From NCBI RefSeq assembly GCF_008001015.1, contig NZ_CP042862.1, forward strand, positions 3,348,001-3,412,000: a DNA stretch of 64,000 bases, read 5' to 3'. The position numbers and the translations under genes are program-made. Under the pieces are notes generated by a model. That model did not search any database. It had not been told where the DNA came from and saw only the letters and a program-made list of their open reading frames with translations. The stretch's first letter is position 1. Every line of letters starts with the position of its first letter. Below, piece by piece: positions 43,945 through 52,502 of this stretch. This DNA comes from Serinicoccus profundi (GTDB lineage Bacteria; Actinomycetota; Actinomycetes; Actinomycetales; Dermatophilaceae).

Positions 43945-44327
43945 GATACCTGCTCGACACGAATGTCGTGGTGTGGTTGCTCCTCGGCGACCGCGATGCC
44001 GTCCCCCCCGAGGTCGCCGAGGCGATCTCGGATCCGCACTCCGAGGTCCTGGTGTCAGCTGCCTCGGCGTGGGAGATCGCGATCAAGCGCTCCCTCGGCA
44101 AGTTGCGCATCGGGGAGGCCTGGCGCTCGACGCTGGGCCGGCTCGAGGTCGACCACCTTCCGGTCACCCTCGACCATGCGGCGGCGGTGGAGCACCTTCC
44201 CTGGCACCACCGAGACCCCTTCGACCGGCTCCTGCTGGCCCAGGCCCAGGTCGAGGGGGCGACCCTGGTGACCAGCGACCGGATCCTCGACAGGTATGAC
44301 GTAGCCACCTGGTGGGGCGCGAGCTGA
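43941..44327 (+). CDS. vapC: PIN-domain toxin, VapC family
   Basis: The 128-residue PIN nuclease has its acidic centre spread over YLLDTNVVVW (Asp6), AASAWEIAIK (Glu), RDPFDRLLLAQAQ (Asp) and LVTSDRILD. VapC toxins cleave tRNA or rRNA. GTG 43941 overlaps the antitoxin stop (GTGA). All conserved residues are present. Confidence 0.92.
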   Translation: MRYLLDTNVVVWLLLGDRDAVPPEVAEAISDPHSEVLVSAASAWEIAIKRSLGKLRIGEAWRSTLGRLEVDHLPVTLDHAAAVEHLPWHHRDPFDRLLLAQAQVEGATLVTSDRILDRYDVATWWGAS

Positions 44328-44441
44328 CCCACGCGGTCCTACGGCGGACGACCTGCGCAGCGCTCGGGCCCCATCAGGTGGCCTACCGAAGTTGTCCACA
44401 GGGCCCCGTGAGTCGGTCAGGTGTCCGTGTGCGCTAAGGGC

Positions 44442-44674
44442 ATGGCAGTCAAGACGATCACCATCGACATGGACGCCTACGACCGTCTCAGTGGTTGAAG
44501 GACGGCGGCTCGTTCTCGCAGGTGATCAAGAGGTACCTCCCTGCCCCCGGGGCGACGGCTCAGGACCTGCTCGCGACCCTCGACGCTGCCGAGGTCTCGG
44601 ACGGGACGATCGAGCGGATCGGCAGCGTCATCGCGAGCCGCGGCGACCACCCGGTGCGGGAACCCGGCTGGTGA
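44442..44674 (+). pseudogene. vapB: VapB-type antitoxin with one frameshift
   Basis: The N-terminus MAVKTITIDMDAYDRLS is read in frame from ATG 44442 until a TGA at about 44496. One base later the frame continues as LKDGGSFSQVIKRYLP, with a toxin-binding tail ending VREPGW just before the vapC start. This fits one lost base in an otherwise normal ~77-residue antitoxin. If the lesion is real, the toxin next door is left without its own antitoxin. Confidence 0.8.
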
Positions 44675-45075
44675 TCCATCTGGACACGACCTTCCTCGTC
44701 GATGCGATCCGTGAGAGTCGACGTGGCGAGGACGCCCCCGCCCGGGCCTGGTTGATCGAGAACCGGCGGGAGGACTTGGCCCTGAGCGTCTTCGTCCGCG
44801 CCGAGCTGCTGGTCGGAGCCGAGCTCCACGCCGAGCCCGACACGGAGCGCCGGCGGGTGCTCCAGGTGCTGGGTGAGCCCCCCGTCATCGAGCCGGACAC
44901 CCGGCTCGCCGCGACGTATGCGCGTGTCCACGCCGGCCTGACGCAGCAGGGGACACCACCGGCCACCATGGATCTGCTCATCGGGTGCACAGCTCTCAAC
45001 CATGACGCCGCCCTGCTCACGGCGAATCGGGCACACCTCTCGCGGATCGTCGGGCTGCAGGTCCTCGGTTACTGA
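44671..45075 (+). CDS. vapC: PIN-domain toxin, VapC family (second module)
   Basis: The 134-residue PIN protein starts at GTG 44671, overlapping the antitoxin stop. Motifs are IHLDTTFLVDAIRE (first Asp), SVFVRAELLVGAE (Glu), PATMDLLIGCTAL (Asp) and LLTANRAHLSRI, where Asn replaces the usual Asp of the last motif. It belongs to a different VapC branch from the module at 43.9 kb, so the pair is not a tandem duplication. Confidence 0.9.
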   Translation: MIHLDTTFLVDAIRESRRGEDAPARAWLIENRREDLALSVFVRAELLVGAELHAEPDTERRRVLQVLGEPPVIEPDTRLAATYARVHAGLTQQGTPPATMDLLIGCTALNHDAALLTANRAHLSRIVGLQVLGY

Positions 45076-45191
45076 TCGGAGCGCGGCGGCCGCACACATG
45101 ATCCACCCGCCCATGTCGAGAACACCGCGTCCGCTCCGTCCCCTGGTCAGATGGCGGCCACAATGGTCGCCACGGACACCAGGAGGACACC

Positions 45192-45611
45192 ATGGCCAAG
45201 TACCTGTTGCTCAAGCACTACCGCCGCAGCTCCGGACCTGCTCCGCTGCCCGGGACCGACCTGCCGATGGATCGGTGGACCGAGCAGGAGGTGAGCGACC
45301 ATCTGAGGTTCATGGACGACTTCGCCGAGCAGCTGCGCGAGCGCGGGGAGTTCGTCGACGGGCAGGCGCTCTCGCCCGAGGGCACCTTCGTCCGACACGG
45401 CGGCGAGGGAAGGCCCCCGGTCACGGACGGACCGTTCGCGGAGATCAAGGACCTCATCGCGGGGTGGATGATCATCGACGTCGAGAACCAGGAGCGTGCC
45501 TACGAGGCGGCGGCCGAGCTTTCGGCCGCGCCCGGGCCCGGGGGCGAGCCGATCTGCGAGTGGCTCGAGGTGCGCCCCTTCCTCACGCATGTCCCTGAGA
45601 CGGACGCCTGA
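45192..45611 (+). CDS. YCII/DGPF-domain protein
   Basis: The 139-residue protein contains the family signature DGPF in PPVTDGPFAEIKDLIAGW, with MAKYLLLKHYR at the N-terminus. DGPF proteins are the hallmark neighbours of ECF42 sigma factors, and the gene for one follows 11 bp downstream. The role of DGPF proteins is unsettled. It has its own start behind GGAGGACACC. Confidence 0.9.
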   Translation: MAKYLLLKHYRRSSGPAPLPGTDLPMDRWTEQEVSDHLRFMDDFAEQLRERGEFVDGQALSPEGTFVRHGGEGRPPVTDGPFAEIKDLIAGWMIIDVENQERAYEAAAELSAAPGPGGEPICEWLEVRPFLTHVPETDA

Positions 45612-45622
45612 GGCGCGACCCC

Positions 45623-46719
45623 GTGGAGGACCTGCTGCGGCATCTCGGCCCCCAGGTGCTGGGCAGGAGGCCCTCATCGAGGCGGTCGCCCGGTGGCCGG
45701 AGGGTATGCCGTCGGACCCGCACGCCTGGCTGGTCACGGTTGCCTGGCGCCGGTGGCTGGACCACGTCCGCTCCGAGGCCGCGCGCCACCGGCGCGAGCG
45801 CGCCGACCTCGATCAGCCGCCCCCGGGGCCGACCGAGCAGGCCGACGACACGCTGCACCTGCTGTTCCTGTGCTGCCACCCCGCCCTGACCCCCTCCTCC
45901 GCCGTGGCGCTCACGCTGCGCGCGGTGGGCGGCCTGACCACCCGTCAGATCGCCGAGGCCTATCTCGTTCCCGAGACCACGATGGGTCAACGGATCAGCC
46001 GGGCCAAACGCACGATGGCCGAGGAAGGGCTGTCTGCGCACGAGACCCGGGACCTCGGTCGGGTCCTGCGGGTGCTCTACCTCATGTTCAACGAGGGTTA
46101 CAGCGGTGAGGTGGATCTCGCCGCCGAGGCGATCCGCCTCGCTCGAGAGCTGGTGGGCCGGACCCAGGATCCCGAGGCCGATGGTCTGCTGGCCCTCATG
46201 CTGCTGCACCACTCGCGGCGCGGCACCCGGTTCAGCACCGACGGCTCGCTGATCGCCCTGGCCGACCAGGACAGGGCGCAGTGGGACGCCGGACTCATCC
46301 GCGAGGCCGTCGACCTGTTGCAGGCGGCACTGGCGACCGACCGGCTCGGCGAGTTCCAGATCCAGGCCGCGATCGCCGCGCTCCATGCCGACGCACCCAC
46401 GGCCGACCAGACGGACTGGGCGCAGATCGTCGGTTGGTACGACGAGCTGCTCACCGTCACGGACAGCCCCGTGGTCGCCCTCAACCGTGCTGTGGCCGTG
46501 GGTGAGGCGGACGGGCCGCAGGCCGGACTCCGCGCACTGGCAGACGTGCCCGAGGGCATACCGCGTCGGGAGGCGGCGCAGGCCTTCCTGCTCGAGCGGA
46601 CGGGTGCCACCACGCAGGCGGCGCGCCTGTATGCCCGTGCCGCTGCCCGTGCGAGCAGCACCGCCGAGCGGGACCACCTGACGAAGCAGGCGGCCAGGCT
46701 CGACTCCCCCCCGGCCTGA
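45623..46719 (+). pseudogene. ECF42-type sigma factor with an internal deletion in region 2
   Basis: From GTG 45623 the protein reads VEDLLRHLGPQVLG and then loses frame at about 45662. It resumes in another frame at EALIEAVARWPEGMPSD, so the segment of ~16 residues that normally lies between (the first part of sigma region 2) is missing, an out-of-frame loss of roughly 45-50 nt. The rest is intact: region 4 (GGLTTRQIAEAYLVPETTMG, then QRISRAKRTM) and the ~200-residue helical C-terminal extension of ECF42 proteins. Core-binding region 2 is compromised, so the gene is likely inactive. Confidence 0.75.
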
Positions 46720-46826
46720 CGGTGGAGCACGGTGGAGCATCGTCCACCGCGCACAACCCGCCCAGGTGCCCAGGCGCACCATCGACGCTGCCGCGCCGCT
46801 CGGACGGCGGGGTCTATCCCGGGCCC

Positions 46827-47132
46827 ATGAGCACGATCGTCCCGCTGCCAGGAACTCGCCGAAGGCGCAGGTCTGAGCTGCTGTGGCGAGAGGCCGTCGG
46901 TGATGTGCTCCGGGAGGCACGGCAGGACCGGGGCGAGCGGATCCTCGATACGGCGAGCGCGGCCGGCGTGAGCCCGCAGTATCTCTCCGAGGTGGAACGC
47001 GGCCTGAAGGACCCCTCTTCGGAGATGCTCAGTGCCATCACCGGAGCTCTGGAACTCCCCGTGCACGACGTCGCCGGACGGGCCGCGGACCGCATGGCCC
47101 GGGGCTCCGGACCGCTCTGCCTCGCCGCCTGA
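46827..47132 (+). CDS. clgR: ClgR-like XRE family regulator
   Basis: The 101-residue regulator closely resembles actinobacterial ClgR: LWREAVGDVLREARQDRG, then TASAAGVSPQYLSEVERGLK and DPSSEMLSAITGALELPVHD. In Streptomyces, Corynebacterium and Mycobacterium ClgR activates clp protease genes. Two clpP genes lie just downstream on the opposite strand, which supports the name. No degradation-signal-like Ala-Ala end of the usual kind can be asserted, although the protein does end in LCLAA. Confidence 0.75.
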   Translation: MSTIVPLPGTRRRRRSELLWREAVGDVLREARQDRGERILDTASAAGVSPQYLSEVERGLKDPSSEMLSAITGALELPVHDVAGRAADRMARGSGPLCLAA

Positions 47133-47157
47133 GGGTCCTGGAAGGGCGCGTCTGCGC

Positions 47158-47763
47158 TCACTCCTGGTCCTCGAGGTCACGCCTGGTCAGCACCGCATCG
47201 ACCACTCCGTAGTCCAGGGCCGCCTGGGCGGTGAGGATCAGGTCGCGTTGTGTGTCCTCCCGGATCTGCGCGGCAGACCTTCCCGTGTGGTGGGCAAAGA
47301 TCTCCTCCAGCATGGCGCGGACGCGGGCGACCTCTTCGGCCTCCAGGATCAGATCAGGGATGGTCCCGCGCTGCTGACCCGCGGGGGCGTGGATGACCAC
47401 TCGGCCGTGCGCCAGGATCGCTCGATGTCCTGCCGCTCCACCGGCCAGCAGCACCGCGGCGGTGGACGCCGCCTGCCCCACGCACGTGGTATGCACCGCG
47501 GGCCGGACGTACCGCATCGCGTCATAGATGGCAAGCACCGCGGGGATCTGGCCACCGGGTGAGTTGAGGTACAGCTGCACCGGCACGTCCGGGCTCTCCG
47601 ACTCCAGGTGGATGAGCTGGGCGATGACGGTGTTCGCGACCCCGTCGTCGATCCCGGTGCCCAGGTAGATCACCCGTTCGGCCAGCAGCCGGCTGTAGAT
47701 GTCCTGGGTACGCTCGCCCGCGGGCGTGCGGGTCGTGACGTAGGGGATGGGATAGCTGCTCAT
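47158..47763 (-). CDS. clpP: ATP-dependent Clp protease proteolytic subunit
   Basis: The 201-residue subunit has the catalytic triad: Ser in CVGQAASTAAVLL, His in GRVVIHAPAGQQRG and Asp in EDTQRDLILTAQAALDYGVV. The Q-G-x-P handle contact region and NSPGGQIPAVLAIYD are typical. It is coupled to the upstream clpP (ATGA overlap). The pair would form a mixed ClpP1P2-type barrel that needs a Clp ATPase from elsewhere; no clpX is adjacent. Confidence 0.92.
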   Translation of the reverse strand: MSSYPIPYVTTRTPAGERTQDIYSRLLAERVIYLGTGIDDGVANTVIAQLIHLESESPDVPVQLYLNSPGGQIPAVLAIYDAMRYVRPAVHTTCVGQAASTAAVLLAGGAAGHRAILAHGRVVIHAPAGQQRGTIPDLILEAEEVARVRAMLEEIFAHHTGRSAAQIREDTQRDLILTAQAALDYGVVDAVLTRRDLEDQE

Positions 47764-48386
47764 CGCCCACCCCCCAGCCCGACGCGCGGGGCGCGCATCG
47801 GGATGACCTCGGCCATCGAGCCGATCACCTGGTCGATGAAGCCGTAGTCGCGGGCGGCGTCGGCGTCGAACCACCGATCCCGCCGGGAGTCGCGCTCGAT
47901 GGTGTCCAGGTCCTGGCCGGTGTCGGCGGCGACCAGGGCCAGCACGGTGTCCCTGGTGTGCCGCAGGTCGTCCGCCTGGATCTCGATGTCCATCGCGGTG
48001 CCACCGATCCCGGCGCTGCCCTGGTGCAGCATGACCTTGGAGTGCGGCAGGGCGTAGCGCTTGCCGGGCGTCCCGCTGCTCAGGAGGAACTGCCCTGCGC
48101 TGTAGGCCATGCCCAGGTTGATGGTGGCCACATCGGCCTCGATCGAGCGCATGCAGTCGCGGATCGCCAGCATGCCGGGGACCGACCCACCGGGGCTGTT
48201 GATGAGCAGCCGGATGTCGGCGGTCGGATCCTGAGCAGCCAGGACGAGCAGCCCGGAGCAGAGCCGGTTGCTGTTCCAGTCCTCCAGCGGCTCCCCGAGC
48301 AGCAGGGTGCGCTGCTCGAAGAGCCGGCGGTAGAGGTCTTCGTCAAGGTCTCGGCCCGGTGGCGGGGGTGTGGTCTGCGTGGTCAT
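47760..48386 (-). CDS. clpP: ATP-dependent Clp protease proteolytic subunit (first of pair)
   Basis: The 208-residue subunit has LINSPGGSVPGMLAIRD, Ser in GMAYSAGQFLLSSG, His in HSKVMLHQGSAGIGG and Asp in RRDRWFDADAARDYGFID. The Tyr before Ser is a change from the usual Ala. It is the first gene of the pair, with a perfect hairpin GGGAGCAGCGTGCTCCC (48387-48403) just upstream of the ATG that may regulate initiation. Confidence 0.92.
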   Translation of the reverse strand: MTTQTTPPPPGRDLDEDLYRRLFEQRTLLLGEPLEDWNSNRLCSGLLVLAAQDPTADIRLLINSPGGSVPGMLAIRDCMRSIEADVATINLGMAYSAGQFLLSSGTPGKRYALPHSKVMLHQGSAGIGGTAMDIEIQADDLRHTRDTVLALVAADTGQDLDTIERDSRRDRWFDADAARDYGFIDQVIGSMAEVIPMRAPRVGLGGGR

Positions 48387-48426
48387 GGGAGCAGCGTGCT
48401 CCCGGAGTCATCTGCCGCCTCCCTCC

Positions 48427-48458
48427 CGCTGCTCACGGCAGCGCTGCCCAGAGCAGCG
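48427..48458. terminator. hairpin between the methyltransferase fusion and clpP genes
   Basis: CGCTGCTC (48427-48434) pairs with GAGCAGCG (48451-48458), and the inner GGCAGCGCTGCC extends the structure. It begins just after the stop of the minus-strand fusion gene at 48464 and probably ends that transcript. Confidence 0.6.
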
Positions 48459-48463
48459 CGAGG

Positions 48464-50098
48464 TCAACCGGCCCTGACCGCCCGGAGCACGACGTCGTCC
48501 ACGTGGTGGCTCGACGCGGCACCAGCCGGTCGAGGACGCGTCTCGTGAGTGAGCACGGTCCACCCGTCCTGCAGGCCGAGGGCCGCGGCGATCTCCTGGA
48601 CGCCGACGTAGGCGTCGGGGTCGAACATCCAGGTGTGCTCCGCCGGGTCGACGGCCTCACGCAGCGGTGCCAGGTCGTGGCCGACGACGAGCAGGGTCCC
48701 ACCGGGGGCGACGGCGCCCAGCAGGTTGCGCAGGCCACGCTGCTCGGGGGTGCGTGGGAACGAGCCGTACTGCAACGAGACGAGGTCGTAGGCGCCAGGC
48801 TCGAAGGCGCCCGGCGCGTTGGCGTCCGCGTGGTGCAGGGTGACCGGCAGCCCGCGACGCTCGGCCTCGGCACCGACGTGAGCCAGCGCGGCTCCGGAGA
48901 TGTCGGTCGCGGTGACGTCCCAGCCCTGCTCGGCCAGCCAGAGCGCATCGCCTCCCTCCCCCGCGCCGACGTCGAGGACCCGGCCGGGCGGCATACCCTC
49001 CACTTCGGCGGCGAGGGTGCCGTTGGGGTTGCCGCTCCACATCCGCTCCCCGGTGCCGTAGCGGGCGTCCCAGTCGCCCTCCTCGCCCGAGGGCCGGGCC
49101 CGCGAGCGCAGGTCCTCCTCGGCGAGACTGAAGGCGACCATCGCGCCGACCCGACCGCCGTGGGCGGCCGCCGGAAGCACCTGGAGCGAGGGGTCGGTGA
49201 CGTTGCCCGCGGCATACACGCCCGGGACGGCGGTCTGCCCGGTCATCGGGTCGACCTCGAGCACCTCGCCGAGGCCGCTGGCGTGTGCGCTCCCGACGAT
49301 CCCGAGCGGGGCGAGGGCGTCGAGGCGGGCGTGGAAGCGGGTGCCGACCATCACGGCGTCGGCCTCGAGCCGCTGGCCGTCGACCAGCTCGACGCCGCTC
49401 ACCGCACCGTCGGCGCCGGTGATGAGCCGGCGGACGGCGGTGCGCACGACGGGCACCCCAGCGTCCTCGAGCTGGCTGATCGTCGCCTCGGCGCGATCGT
49501 CCCATCCCGGCACGTCGTGGAGCACGACGGTCAGCCGGTCGGTGAGGTGGCGCAGGAGGGCGGTCGGGTGCAGGCCCATCGGGTGGGTGATGATCTGCAC
49601 GAGCCGCTGTTCGCGCACCTCGTAGCCGTGGCAGAAGGGGCAGTGGATGACGTCCTGGCCCCAGCGCTGCGCGATGCCCTCGATGTCGGGGAGCTCGTCG
49701 TGGATGCCGGTGGCCGCGACCACGCGCCGCGCGAGGAGGGTATGCCCTCCGCTGAGCTCGACCCGGAACCGCCCGTCGGACCGGTCGTCGGCAGGTCGGA
49801 CGGCGAGCACCCGACCGGTGAGGATCTCGCCGCCGTAGCCGCGCACCTCCTCGCGGCCGATGCTGAGCAGCTCGGCCGGAGCGGCGCCCTCGCGCCCGAG
49901 GTAGCCGTGCATGTGCTCGGCCGGGGCGTTGCGGGGGGTGCCGTCGTCGACGACGACGACCGTGCGTCGCTGCCGGGCCAGCTGGAGGGCGGCGGTCAGA
50001 CCGGCGGCCGACCCACCGATGACCGCGACGTCGCAGAGGCGCTCGATCGGAGGGGGCGAGGGGTGGTCGTGCTGGTGGGAGTGCGTGTGCATCGTCAT
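48464..50098 (-). CDS. thioredoxin-reductase-like oxidoreductase fused to a SAM methyltransferase
   Basis: The 544-residue protein opens with a His-rich segment (HTHSHQHDH). Residues ~20-330 form an NAD(P)/FAD oxidoreductase of thioredoxin-reductase type: VAVIGGSAAGLTAALQLARQ binds FAD, CPFCHGYEV is the redox-active Cys pair, and VPGVYAAGNVTD is the late FAD motif. From residue ~345 a class I methyltransferase follows: RVLDVGAGEGGDALWLAEQG and DLVSLQYGSFPRTPEQR. Both parts look complete. A divergent XRE-cupin regulator gene shares its promoter region. The joint function is unknown; redox-linked detoxification is a guess. Confidence 0.88.
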   Translation of the reverse strand: MTMHTHSHQHDHPSPPPIERLCDVAVIGGSAAGLTAALQLARQRRTVVVVDDGTPRNAPAEHMHGYLGREGAAPAELLSIGREEVRGYGGEILTGRVLAVRPADDRSDGRFRVELSGGHTLLARRVVAATGIHDELPDIEGIAQRWGQDVIHCPFCHGYEVREQRLVQIITHPMGLHPTALLRHLTDRLTVVLHDVPGWDDRAEATISQLEDAGVPVVRTAVRRLITGADGAVSGVELVDGQRLEADAVMVGTRFHARLDALAPLGIVGSAHASGLGEVLEVDPMTGQTAVPGVYAAGNVTDPSLQVLPAAAHGGRVGAMVAFSLAEEDLRSRARPSGEEGDWDARYGTGERMWSGNPNGTLAAEVEGMPPGRVLDVGAGEGGDALWLAEQGWDVTATDISGAALAHVGAEAERRGLPVTLHHADANAPGAFEPGAYDLVSLQYGSFPRTPEQRGLRNLLGAVAPGGTLLVVGHDLAPLREAVDPAEHTWMFDPDAYVGVQEIAAALGLQDGWTVLTHETRPRPAGAASSHHVDDVVLRAVRAG

Positions 50099-50140
50099 GA
50101 CTTCCACGGTAGCCCTGCCGTGCGGCATACGGGAACCAGT

Positions 50141-50155
50141 TTGCAGTATTCGCAA
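50141..50155. promoter_or_regulatory. inverted repeat between the fusion gene and xre-cupin gene
   Basis: TTGCAGTATTCGCAA has 4-bp perfect outer arms (TTGC/GCAA) and sits midway in the 77-bp divergent gap. It is AT-rich relative to its surroundings and is the likely site for the XRE-cupin regulator. Confidence 0.55.
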
Positions 50156-50175
50156 GACTCGCGCACCCTGGACCC

Positions 50176-50730
50176 ATGGCCACCACCGATGTCGAGACGC
50201 TCGCCCGCACCCGACTGCGTTCGCTGCGCAGCACCTTGGGCTACTCGCTCGAGGAGCTGGCCGAGCGCACCCACCTCAGCCCCTCGACCATCAGCCGGAT
50301 CGAGACCGGCAAGCGGACCCTCGGGCTGGACGTCCTCGTGCCGCTCGCCCAGGCGCTCGGCGTCAGCCTGGACGCGCTCTTCGAGCGGCCGGGCGACGAG
50401 GACGTCGTCATCCGCCCGTCCCCGCACAGCTCCGGTGGGCAGACGACGTGGCCGCTCAGCCGACCGGACGGTCGGACCGTCGCGATCAAGGTCCGCCTCG
50501 AGCCGACGTCAGCCGCGCCCACCCAGCAGGTGCACGCCGGGCACGACTGGTTCGTCGTCATCGAGGGGCGCGTCCTGCTGCACCTCGGCGACCGCGAGAT
50601 CGAGGTCGAGACCGGCGAGGCGGCCGAGTTCTCGACCATGACACCGCACGCGATCAGCGCGATCGACGGGCCCGCCGAGGTCGTCATGATCTTCGACCGG
50701 GAGGGGCAGCGGGCGCACGTGCACCAGTGA
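50176..50730 (+). CDS. XRE family regulator with cupin sensor domain
   Basis: The 184-residue protein joins an N-terminal XRE HTH (GYSLEELAERTHLSPSTISR, then IETGKRTLGLDVLVPLAQAL) to a C-terminal cupin with QQVHAGHDWFVVIEGRVLLH and TMTPHAISAIDGPAEVV. Such regulators respond to small ligands. It is divergent from the oxidoreductase-methyltransferase gene, its likely target. Confidence 0.92.
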   Translation: MATTDVETLARTRLRSLRSTLGYSLEELAERTHLSPSTISRIETGKRTLGLDVLVPLAQALGVSLDALFERPGDEDVVIRPSPHSSGGQTTWPLSRPDGRTVAIKVRLEPTSAAPTQQVHAGHDWFVVIEGRVLLHLGDREIEVETGEAAEFSTMTPHAISAIDGPAEVVMIFDREGQRAHVHQ

Positions 50731-50801
50731 CGGCCGGGGCGGTGACGGAATGGACGCGTGTCGCAGCCCTGGGCTCGCGCGAGGCTGCTAACGGGCGACG
50801 C

Positions 50802-51409
50802 CTACACCCGGTCCGACACCGCGAACGCGCGGAGCAGGTAGTCCACCCCCGCGACGACGTGCAGGACGCCGCCCACCGTGAGCACCACGCGCCCGACCCC
50901 CGCGAGGGGCAGGGCGGTCAGGACGCCGGCGATCACCATGCAGAGTCCTGCGAGGAGAAGAGCGGTCCTGACCTTGCCGACCCGGCTGACCGACAGCGCG
51001 CCTCGTCGCGCCGCCGCCGCCGTCCCCAGCGCGAGGGCACAGTCCGTCACCCCGACGGCAACCACGACCCACCACGCCAGGTCGCCGACAACAGCGAGGC
51101 TGACACAGAGGGCGAGGACCCTGCCCGGTCCGCCACCGGGTCGAGGATCTCCCCGAGCGACGTCTGCTGCCCCAGCCTGCGCGCCACGAAGCCGTCCAGC
51201 CAGTCGCTCCCGGCCCACAGGAGAGCCAGCAGGACGGGCAGGGCCTGCGCCCTGCCCGAGAGGGCGTCGTGGTGGAGGACGGCGAGGCACAGGGGCACGG
51301 TCAGGAGGAGCCGGGCGACCGTGATGGCGTTCGGCCAGGTGGCCCAGCGGCGATGTCCGGCGTGCGTCGTGGTGAACCGTGATGCCCCGGGGAGCGGAGA
51401 GTCGATCAC
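50802..51409 (-). pseudogene. CDP-alcohol phosphatidyltransferase with one frameshift
   Basis: The reconstructed ~202-residue membrane enzyme transfers a phosphatidyl group from CDP-diacylglycerol to an alcohol. It starts at GTG 51409, overlapping the DedA stop. The full catalytic motif is present: DWLDGFVARR, then LGEILDPVADR. Directly after it (about 51130) the frame shifts by one missing base to RVLALCVSLAVVGDLAWW and four more hydrophobic segments. As in other genes here, a sequencing error and a real lesion cannot be separated. Confidence 0.85.
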
Positions 51410-52038
51410 CGGCCGGGACACGTCTGGTGCCCGACCACCTGCAGCGTCTCGGCGCGCCGCACCAGAAGGGCGACCACGACGAGCAGGCCCACGACGCACC
51501 CTGCGGCGATGAGCCGAGGATCCGCCGCGAGGACGACCCGGACCACGGTGGCCCCACCACCCACCCAGATGGCCGACCAGAGGAACGACGCCGCGAGCGA
51601 GGCGCCGGCATACCGTGGATAGCCCATGCCGAGCGCCCCGGCCACCGGTCCCATCAGGGTGCGCAGCCCGGGCACGAGTCGGCCCGCCACCAGCGCCGCG
51701 ACCCAGTGCCGACCGACGACTGCCGCGGCCCGGTGCCAGTGCTGGACGCCGAGGCGGCGGACGAGGGTGCTGGAGGCCAGGGCGGGACCGCTCCGGCGCC
51801 CGACCAGGTAGCCGACATGGTCACCCGCGAAGGCAGCTCCCGCCACGACGACCCAGGCGAGCCAGAGCACGGGTCTGCCGTTGAGCGCGTGCGCTCCGAG
51901 CGAGACCAGCGTCTCGCCGGGCACGACCGCGCCCAGCCCGAGCGCGGACTCCCCCAGTGCCGCGCCACCCATGGCGAGGGTGACGAGCAGCGGGTCTTCA
52001 CCCACGGTGGCGAGGAGCGAGGTCAGGGTCGAGAGCAT
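51406..52038 (-). CDS. DedA/SNARE-associated family membrane protein
   Basis: The 210-residue membrane protein has about five to six hydrophobic segments. DedA features are the N-terminal VVPGETLVSLGAHAL, GDHVGYLVGRRSG and VAGRLVPGLRTLMGPVAG with the conserved Arg residues. DedA proteins include C55-P/phospholipid flippases. It is coupled to a phospholipid synthase gene, which fits lipid metabolism. Confidence 0.9.
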   Translation of the reverse strand: MLSTLTSLLATVGEDPLLVTLAMGGAALGESALGLGAVVPGETLVSLGAHALNGRPVLWLAWVVVAGAAFAGDHVGYLVGRRSGPALASSTLVRRLGVQHWHRAAAVVGRHWVAALVAGRLVPGLRTLMGPVAGALGMGYPRYAGASLAASFLWSAIWVGGGATVVRVVLAADPRLIAAGCVVGLLVVVALLVRRAETLQVVGHQTCPGR

Positions 52039-52107
52039 GGATCGACGGTATGGAGCGACTCACCCGCAGATCAGTCCACGAAGGGAGTCGTCGTCCCTCA
52101 CTTTGGT

Positions 52108-52273
52108 GGCTCTTCCCAGATGAGGGTGTAGGTCGGCCGGGCGCGTCGGTCCGCAGATAGACGTCGAGGTCTCCCGACGATGGAGGTTCCTACGCCATCC
52201 ATCCGAAAGACCTCGACGTGACCGACGCTACCCCGCCGGCCGGCCTCGGCCGCCCTGACCTGACCGCCTTCGC
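52108..52273. mobile_element. solo left end of an ISL3-type insertion sequence
   Basis: From GGCTCTTCCCAGATGAGGGT at 52108 the sequence is nearly identical to the left end of the element at 54743, through the transposase start region, and stops abruptly at 52273 (TGACCGCCTTCGC). The remaining ~230 bp up to the next gene carry no gene I can see. This is a deletion remnant of a second copy. Confidence 0.85.
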
Positions 52274-52502
52274 GTCTCATCCCCATCGACCCTGATCGGG
52301 TCTGCTGACCCCCTCGACGAGAACGCAGCGACATCACAGCCACCCAACCCCGACCGGCCCGGGAAGCCGGGGCACGTCACATGGCCTGTGCTGCGGGCGT
52401 GTCGAGTGGGTCGTCCAGGGGCGACGCAGGAGCGTCGACGCGACGTGCTGAGAGGTGGTTCCAACCGGGCGCTAGGACACCGGCTACAGGCATGACGATA
52501 GG

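Noticed and set aside
52274-52500. third ISL3-type end at GTCTCATCCCCATCG
   Set aside because: Similarity to the terminal repeat covers only about 15 bases and is not followed by the GTGTAG block.
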